11,898 bases of DNA from Planctomycetaceae bacterium (GTDB lineage Bacteria; Planctomycetota; Planctomycetia; Pirellulales; Thermoguttaceae): positions 1-11,898 of the forward strand of contig JAIRYX010000194.1 of NCBI GenBank assembly GCA_031267635.1, read 5' to 3'. Positions 8,071 through 11,898 of the stretch are shown here, piece after piece. Each line of letters begins with the position of its first letter. Position 1 is the stretch's first letter. A model generated the notes under the pieces. That model saw only the letters and a program-made list of their open reading frames with translations, was not told the DNA's origin and ran no database searches. A program made the position numbers and the translations under genes.

Positions 8071-8127
8071 CCGCGAGCGTTAGGACTTCAGTCCGTAGCT
8101 CGCGGAAGGCACCCCGCCTGCTTCCGC
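8071..8127. repeat. Two overlapping REP-like palindromes at the end of the Rpn gene
   Basis: Palindrome 1: CCGCGAGC (8071-8078) pairs with GCTCGCGG (8098-8105), with an inner stem GGAC/GTCC (8083-8086 with 8091-8094) closed by loop TTCA. Palindrome 2: GCGGAAG (8102-8108) pairs with CTTCCGC (8121-8127), with an inner GGC/GCC. The two share 8102-8105, so they form alternative or stacked structures. They are much richer in GC than the flanks. The architecture of paired short GC-rich palindromes resembles REP or BIME elements. Repetition elsewhere in the genome is an untested inference. Confidence 0.6.
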
Positions 8128-9152
8128 AAGCGATAGTTCAGTCTGTTTTGAAATTCTTCCGGCGTTTGACAATAATAGGCGATTTCCAAAAGTTGATCAA
8201 GCCGCTCAATGTCGGTCATTTCTGAAAGTTGTTCCTCAATAAGTTTTGGGATTGTGCCAAAACGCCAAGCAAGTAAACGAAGAATTGTTTTCACTTCTCC
8301 TCGTGATTCCCAACGTTGCACCAACGTCGGCATATTATCATTTCCGATTGCATCGCGAACAATGATTTCAATTTCTTCGTAATCCGCTTTTATAATTTTT
8401 TCAGTATTGCGGACTAAATAACGCCAAATCTCTCTAATCAAGCGGCGGTATTTAGAAATTTGCGAGTACGGTTTTAACTCGTCGAGAATTTCGCAAAACC
8501 TTTTTTTCAGCATTGTCCGAATTTTGCTGAAAATGATTTTCATAATCTGCAAGATCACGTACAGTTTGGGAGCGTCAGGATTGCGCGGAAGTTGAGCATC
8601 GGCAATGAACGTTAAGTCCACTAAAATCGCCCTCAAACGCGGCTGATAAGTGCGAATTTCCTCAATGCCTTTGACGTTAATCAAGTCGGCGTATTCCGTT
8701 TTTCCGGTAAACGGTTTTTCGCCGTAATACAAAATGATCGGAATCACAGGCGATAAGAGAAATTGCTGCGTCCATTTTTTCCGCTTTTTCGTTTTCGGGT
8801 CAATCAAATTGGCACGGACTTCTTCACTGCATAATTGATTCACATAATCGTGTAGCTGAAAAATAGTTCCCTGATCGTCAAACGAATTATATTCAATAAT
8901 CACATGGATATGAACAACGTGATCTTCTTTGAGCGTCGGCACGCGGTACACAATATCCGGTTGCGATTCCCCAAACGCGCCGCCGCTACGAAATTGGATT
9001 TTTTCAAAATTCAATTTTTCAAAATTGAGTTTTCTCTGAATTTTTCGCGGCAGATAGCTTTTCAAAAACGCGACAGAAAGCGTAATTATTCCAAGCGTTT
9101 CTTCAAAAAACGTGTTGCGCGTAATGATTCGGTCATTGTTTTGCTCGCTCAT
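8088..9152 (-). CDS. Rpn/YhgA-like PD-(D/E)XK nuclease family protein (PF04754-type 'transposase')
   Basis: A 354-residue protein of the recombination-promoting nuclease family. These proteins are annotated as putative transposases, but E. coli RpnA is a DNA endonuclease that promotes RecA-independent recombination. The N-terminal half carries the nuclease core: SQPDIVYRV with D66, then HIHVIIEYNS with E87. The family normally has E-H-Q/K-S there, whereas this protein has E-Y-N-S (N89), so catalytic competence is uncertain. YVNQL and PVIPIILYYG segments follow, as expected for the family. The C-terminal region is helical and charged (LIEEQLSEM..., LDQLLEIAYY). CCTCC at 9159-9163 is a strong Shine-Dalgarno 6 nt from the ATG, fixing the start. 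The stop (8088-8090) lies in the loop of a palindromic element, and the last dozen or so codons (reading QAGCLPRATD) are encoded by it. Residues 42-51 contain LNFEK twice in tandem. The gene stands alone in the opposite orientation to all others here, consistent with a mobile or recently acquired gene. Confidence 0.85.
   Translation of the reverse strand: MSEQNNDRIITRNTFFEETLGIITLSVAFLKSYLPRKIQRKLNFEKLNFEKIQFRSGGAFGESQPDIVYRVPTLKEDHVVHIHVIIEYNSFDDQGTIFQLHDYVNQLCSEEVRANLIDPKTKKRKKWTQQFLLSPVIPIILYYGEKPFTGKTEYADLINVKGIEEIRTYQPRLRAILVDLTFIADAQLPRNPDAPKLYVILQIMKIIFSKIRTMLKKRFCEILDELKPYSQISKYRRLIREIWRYLVRNTEKIIKADYEEIEIIVRDAIGNDNMPTLVQRWESRGEVKTILRLLAWRFGTIPKLIEEQLSEMTDIERLDQLLEIAYYCQTPEEFQNRLNYRLRKQAGCLPRATD
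9001..9030 (-). repeat. 15-bp in-frame tandem duplication inside the Rpn gene
   Basis: 9001-9015 and 9016-9030 match at 13 of 15 positions and encode LNFEK twice (residues about 42-51). Being a multiple of three, the duplication keeps the frame. It lies just before the nuclease core. Confidence 0.7.
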
Positions 9153-9158
9153 CTTTCG

Positions 9159-9163
9159 CCTCC
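9159..9163 (-). promoter_or_regulatory. Ribosome binding site of the Rpn gene
   Basis: GGAGG on the minus strand, 6 nt before the ATG at 9152. It is the strongest Shine-Dalgarno in the window and settles the start. Confidence 0.75.
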
Positions 9164-9191
9164 GTACCGTGAAATTTTAACGCTTAAAAAT

Positions 9192-9220
9192 ATTATACAC
9201 CGATAAGTTTTGAAAAACAA
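9192..9220 (-). promoter_or_regulatory. Candidate promoter of the Rpn gene
   Basis: On the minus strand a perfect TATAAT (9197-9192) is preceded, 17 nt upstream, by TTGTTT (9220-9215), which keeps the TTG of the -35 consensus. The predicted start of transcription is near 9185, giving a leader of about 30 nt to the ATG. Spacing and position are good; the -35 is weak. Confidence 0.45.
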
Positions 9221-9312
9221 TGGACTATTTCTATCCACAATATTTTCATTCGTGCATTCAGTATTGCAAAAACTCAACGCTCGCCTATCTCCTGCACAAA
9301 ACAAAGACTTGG

Positions 9313-9321
9313 TGATATAAT
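9313..9321 (+). promoter_or_regulatory. Extended -10 promoter for metXW
   Basis: TGATATAAT fits the extended -10 pattern TGnTATAAT, with a perfect TATAAT at 9316-9321. This form often works with a poor -35, and none is seen here. Transcription would begin near 9328, about 38 nt before the ATG at 9366. No S-box, SAM or cobalamin riboswitch is recognisable in the short leader. Confidence 0.45.
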
Positions 9322-9365
9322 AAATATTTTATAGACGATTTTTCCTTTAACTGATTTCATTTCCT

Positions 9366-11315
9366 ATGGACGATCTTTTTGAAAGTAGCGACACTGTTCG
9401 GTCGTCGCGCGAGTTGAAACATGTCAAATATGTGACGTTTAATTCGACTCTTCGGTTGGAATGCGGAACGGAGTTGTCTGAAATAACAGTCGCGTATGAA
9501 ACTTATGGTAAACTCAACACACGGCGTGATAATGCCGTATTTATTTGTCATGCGATTTCCGGCGACTCGCATGTTGCCGCGCATGATAACGACGACGATC
9601 CCGGTTGGTGGGATATTCTTGTCGGACCCGGACAAGTGATTGATACGAACCGTTATTTTGTGATTTGCGCGAATGCGCTCGGCGGATGCCGCGGCACGAC
9701 CGGACCTGATAGTAGCAATCCGAAAACCAGTAAGCCTTACGGCACCGATTTCCCGGAAATTACAATCGGCGATATCGTGGAAGTACAGCAACGGCTTGTC
9801 GATTATCTCGGTGTTTCGCGGCTGCTCGCGGTGATCGGCGGTTCGCTCGGCGGATTGATGACACTTGATTGGGCGACTCGTTTTCCAGACCGTATGGTAG
9901 GTTCGGTTGTGATTGCCGCCAGTCCGCGATTGACAAGTCAGGCGTTAGCGTTTGATATTGTCGCACGCAACGCTATCAAAAACGATCCGAATTTTTTCAA
10001 CGGACAGTATTACGACAAAAAGCAAGGTCCCGCCGTTGGACTTGCGATTGCAAGAATGTTGGGACATATCACTTATCTTTCCCGCGAAGGAATGGTCAAA
10101 AAATTCGACGCGAACCGCAATGAAGGACGTAATATTGAAACCTCGTTTGAAACGACATTTTCCGTCGGCTCGTATCTCGCCTATCAGGGAAACAAGTTTG
10201 TCGAGCGGTTTGACGCGAACTCGTATCTAACGCTGTCGCTGGCGATGGATAAATTTGACCTCGGCAATAATCCAAAAGAATTAACCGACCGGCTTCGCGG
10301 AACGATGTGCCGTTGGTTGATTCTCAGTTTTACGAGCGATTGGCTTTTTCCGCCGTTTCAAACGCAGACGCTTGTCGAAGACGCGTTGCGCGGCGATAAG
10401 CGAATCAGTTATTGTAACATTCAAAGTGATTGCGGTCATGATTCCTTTTTGCTGGAAAACGACCTTGATATGTACGGCGGAATGATTCAGGCGTTTTTGC
10501 AAAACGTGGAGCACGATATATTTGTCGAATACGAAAGCGACGAAACGATTACGTTGAAACAAAACAGCAACTCCGTCGTCCTTGCCGAAAAAACTGCGAC
10601 GGAAGAGCATAATGCCGGCGAAACAACGTCTCATAATAATGAATCATCGAAAGTTCAAAAGACGTTCGCGGAAGCTGCCGAGAAATCCATGACGCCGTCG
10701 CCGGGGCACTTTTTTGTCGAAGGAAGACGTATTGATTATGATGAAATTGTCAAGTTAATTCCGTTGCGAACGAAAGTGCTTGATCTCGGCTGCGGAAGCG
10801 GCGAATTGATGCAGTTACTCAAAAACCGCCGACATCGCCGCGTGATGGGAATTGAACTCGACGAAAAAGCGGTGCTGGAATCAATGCGGAAGGGCTTCGA
10901 CGTGGTGCAAAGCGATTTGAATCAGGGTTTGCGAGCGTTCGAGGACAAGCAATTTGATTTTGTCGTTCTTTCCAAAACGTTGCAAACGATTCTCGATGTG
11001 GATTTGATTCTTGAAGAGATGCTGCGGGTCGGGATTCGCGGAATTGTCAGTTTTCCGAACCTCGGCTATCACCGTTACCGTAAAGCGTTAGCCGAATGGG
11101 GACGCGCTCCGCGTCTTGACGACACCTCGACGCGGCAATGGCACAACACCGACGATGTGCGTTTTTTGACAATCGCGGATTTCAAAGACTTTTGCTCCAC
11201 AAAGGGTTACCGTATCCACCAAGCTGTTTCGCTCGACACAGAAAAAGGATGTCCCGTCACCGAAGACCCAAATTTAAACGCGAATGTGTCGATTGTTGTG
11301 TTGAGTAAGTCGTGA
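9366..11315 (+). CDS. metXW: Fused homoserine O-acyltransferase (MetX) - MetW protein
   Basis: A 649-residue two-domain protein for methionine synthesis. Residues 1 to about 375 are MetX, an alpha/beta hydrolase that transfers an acyl group (usually acetyl from acetyl-CoA) to homoserine. Visible motifs are ANALGGCRGTTGP, the nucleophile elbow GGSLGG with S160, D325 in TSDWLFPP and H358 in CGHDSFL, giving a complete catalytic triad. A polar, acidic linker follows (about 376-440). Residues about 442-648 are MetW: VLDLGCGSGEL (471-481, the SAM-binding motif I pattern), DFVVLSKTLQ, EMLRVGIRGIVSFPN and the GRAPR segment all match MetW. In many bacteria metX and metW are separate adjacent genes and both are needed for acylation activity, so fusion fits a fixed 1:1 complex. 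Acetyl versus succinyl specificity cannot be read with certainty. No Shine-Dalgarno precedes the ATG (TTTCATTTCCT), so initiation may be weak or unusual. An extended -10 lies upstream. Confidence 0.93.
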   Translation: MDDLFESSDTVRSSRELKHVKYVTFNSTLRLECGTELSEITVAYETYGKLNTRRDNAVFICHAISGDSHVAAHDNDDDPGWWDILVGPGQVIDTNRYFVICANALGGCRGTTGPDSSNPKTSKPYGTDFPEITIGDIVEVQQRLVDYLGVSRLLAVIGGSLGGLMTLDWATRFPDRMVGSVVIAASPRLTSQALAFDIVARNAIKNDPNFFNGQYYDKKQGPAVGLAIARMLGHITYLSREGMVKKFDANRNEGRNIETSFETTFSVGSYLAYQGNKFVERFDANSYLTLSLAMDKFDLGNNPKELTDRLRGTMCRWLILSFTSDWLFPPFQTQTLVEDALRGDKRISYCNIQSDCGHDSFLLENDLDMYGGMIQAFLQNVEHDIFVEYESDETITLKQNSNSVVLAEKTATEEHNAGETTSHNNESSKVQKTFAEAAEKSMTPSPGHFFVEGRRIDYDEIVKLIPLRTKVLDLGCGSGELMQLLKNRRHRRVMGIELDEKAVLESMRKGFDVVQSDLNQGLRAFEDKQFDFVVLSKTLQTILDVDLILEEMLRVGIRGIVSFPNLGYHRYRKALAEWGRAPRLDDTSTRQWHNTDDVRFLTIADFKDFCSTKGYRIHQAVSLDTEKGCPVTEDPNLNANVSIVVLSKS

Positions 11316-11401
11316 GGAAAATTTCGCTGATTCTGTCATTTTTGGGGGAACAATATTTGAAAACGCAATAGAAAACTATGGCGTCAGTTACCATCCCAAA
11401 A

Positions 11402-11438
11402 GGGACTTTGGGGGCAGATTTGTTGTCTCTAAAGTCCC
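11402..11438. terminator. Stem-loop, possible terminator of metXW
   Basis: GGGACTTT (11402-11409) pairs perfectly with AAAGTCCC (11431-11438). The stem can continue inward through alternating G-C and G-T pairs (11410-11414 with 11426-11430). It is about 90 nt past the metXW stop. It is followed by AATCGTTTCTTG rather than a pure T-run, so termination is probable but not clear-cut. Confidence 0.45.
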
Positions 11439-11492
11439 AATCGTTTCTTGTCCCTGCCTTCTCGTTATCGTGTCTCGCACATTCTCGTGCCG

Positions 11493-11545
11493 TAATATAT
11501 CATGGCTTACCAGTAAATATCACGGTTTACCAGTAAATATCACGG
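11493..11545. repeat. 20-bp direct repeat, about 2.5 copies
   Basis: 11501-11520 and 11521-11540 agree at 18 of 20 positions (core TTACCAGTAAATAT followed by CA[T/C]GG). Partial copies flank them on both sides (TAATATAT at 11493-11500, CACGG from 11541). Each unit contains the near-palindrome TTTACCAGTAAA or its one-base variant. Two operator-like sites spaced 20 bp apart, about two helical turns, could bind a regulator side by side; no such regulator is identified. Confidence 0.6.
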
Positions 11546-11593
11546 GCAAAATGTTCACGACAAGACATAATCAACAAAATTTTTTGGCAGCGA

Positions 11594-11685
11594 TGAAAAT
11601 TTTTCACCCTTGTTTTTCGCTCTCTTTCTCTATTTTGCTGTTTGCCGGTGTTGAAGTTTTCTTATCTGGCACGGCGATTGCTTAA
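11594..11685 (+). pseudogene. Short signal-peptide-like ORF, possible gene remnant
   Basis: The frame beginning with ATG at 11594 encodes 30 residues. It starts MKIF, has a hydrophobic stretch (FSLSFSILLFAGVEVFL) and ends SGTAIA, where an AxA-like signal cleavage site would sit, then meets TAA. It looks like an isolated signal peptide without a mature protein. There is no good ribosome binding site. It may be a decayed start of an exported protein or simply chance; confidence is low. Confidence 0.15.
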
Positions 11686-11898
11686 GACTTCTAAAAATTT
11701 TTGTTGCAAGGCATAAAAAATGTCTTGATGAATCGAAATCCTAACATCAGAATTTTCAGTGCAAAGACGAAGTATGCGCAGAGCAATCCAGCAATCCAGC
11801 AATCCAGCAATCCAGCAATCCAGCAATCCAGCAATCCAGCAATCCAGCAATCCAGCAATCCAGCAATCCAGCAATCCAGCAATCCAGCAATCCAGCAA
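11662..11898 (-). CDS. Possible C-terminal end of a gene entering from the right, running through the octamer array
   Basis: On the minus strand one frame is open from the window edge through the 8-bp array (encoding repeats of GLLDCWIA) and on into a non-repetitive tail. The tail has segments ALRILRLCTEN, IHQDIFYALQQKF and LEVLSNRRAR, ending at TAA (11664-11662). The tail has an amphipathic, protein-like look, but the array is open in every frame, so openness proves little. No family is recognised and the start is outside the window. It may be spurious. Confidence 0.15.
   Translation of the reverse strand: MLDCWIAGLLDCWIAGLLDCWIAGLLDCWIAGLLDCWIALRILRLCTENSDVRISIHQDIFYALQQKFLEVLSNRRAR
11782..11898. 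repeat. Perfect 8-bp tandem repeat array (AGCAATCC)n
   Basis: The octamer AGCAATCC repeats without a single mismatch for 117 nt (14.6 copies) and continues past the window edge, so its true length is unknown. Since 8 is not a multiple of 3, each strand encodes one octapeptide cycle in all three frames (plus strand SNPAIQQS, minus strand GLLDCWIA), with no stop in any of the six. Perfect identity implies recent expansion or ongoing slippage. Confidence 0.95.

Larger units (their letters stand above)
11316..11781. other. Non-coding region downstream of metXW
   Basis: No convincing gene. It holds a stem-loop (11402-11438), a 20-bp direct repeat (11501-11540) and a short signal-peptide-like reading frame (11594-11685). 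The 8-bp array follows at its right end. Base composition is AT-rich and lacks the coding pattern of the genes to the left. Confidence 0.5.

Noticed and set aside
7998..8225. 75-codon plus-strand open frame
   Set aside because: It covers the inverted repeat and palindromes and runs antisense into the Rpn gene; no ribosome site or motif.
9153..9365. SAM or cobalamin riboswitch ahead of metXW
   Set aside because: The leader predicted from the extended -10 is about 38 nt, and no conserved riboswitch core is visible in the region.
11470..11593. GTG-started upstream extension of the short ORF ending at 11685
   Set aside because: It spans the 20-bp direct repeats, encodes no recognisable sequence, and has no ribosome site; only the later signal-like part merits a low-confidence mention.

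Overview
The window holds five convincing protein genes on about 11.9 kb. They are separated by AT-rich intergenic DNA rather than packed into one operon. Coding DNA is of middling GC content. The gene set is a large divergent membrane pyrophosphatase, a Gfo/Idh/MocA oxidoreductase of the sugar-nucleotide type, a DEAD-box helicase with a giant N-terminal tail, an Rpn/YhgA-type nuclease, and a fused MetX-MetW. Together with the generous non-coding spacing, this suggests a free-living or gut-associated bacterium, most plausibly of the Planctomycetes (PVC) group. That assignment is inference from family memory; there is no rRNA or other marker in the window.

Layout: 1-912 is a long AT-rich stretch with small hairpins and no credible gene. 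913-3645 is hppA, a 910-residue ion-pumping pyrophosphatase whose key position carries the lysine typical of K+-independent pumps. It ends in three tandem TAA stops, and a stem-loop region with a likely terminator follows. 3758-4762 is an NAD(P)-dependent Gfo/Idh/MocA oxidoreductase. 4763-5149 is non-coding and leads to a TATAAT box. 5150-7855 is a DEAD-box RNA helicase with about 500 residues of disordered sequence before the core. 7856-8087 holds a 13-bp inverted repeat and the start of a REP-like palindrome pair. 8088-9152, on the minus strand, is an Rpn-family PD-(D/E)XK protein whose stop codon lies in the loop of one of those palindromes. 9153-9365 is a divergent promoter region with a -10 box on each strand. 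9366-11315 is a homoserine O-acyltransferase fused to MetW. 11316-11898 is non-coding or degraded: a stem-loop, a 20-bp direct repeat, a short signal-peptide-like ORF, and a perfect 8-bp tandem array that runs off the window end.

The genes do not form one pathway. HppA conserves pyrophosphate energy as an ion gradient, MetXW activates homoserine for methionine synthesis, the oxidoreductase probably works on a nucleotide sugar, and the helicase remodels RNA. I found no defence island, CRISPR array, toxin-antitoxin pair or biosynthetic cluster. The items most worth a second look are the MetX-MetW fusion, the helicase tail, the divergent HppA with its soluble insert, the Rpn gene ending inside a palindromic element with an altered E-x-Q/K motif, and the octamer array, which is open in all six frames.
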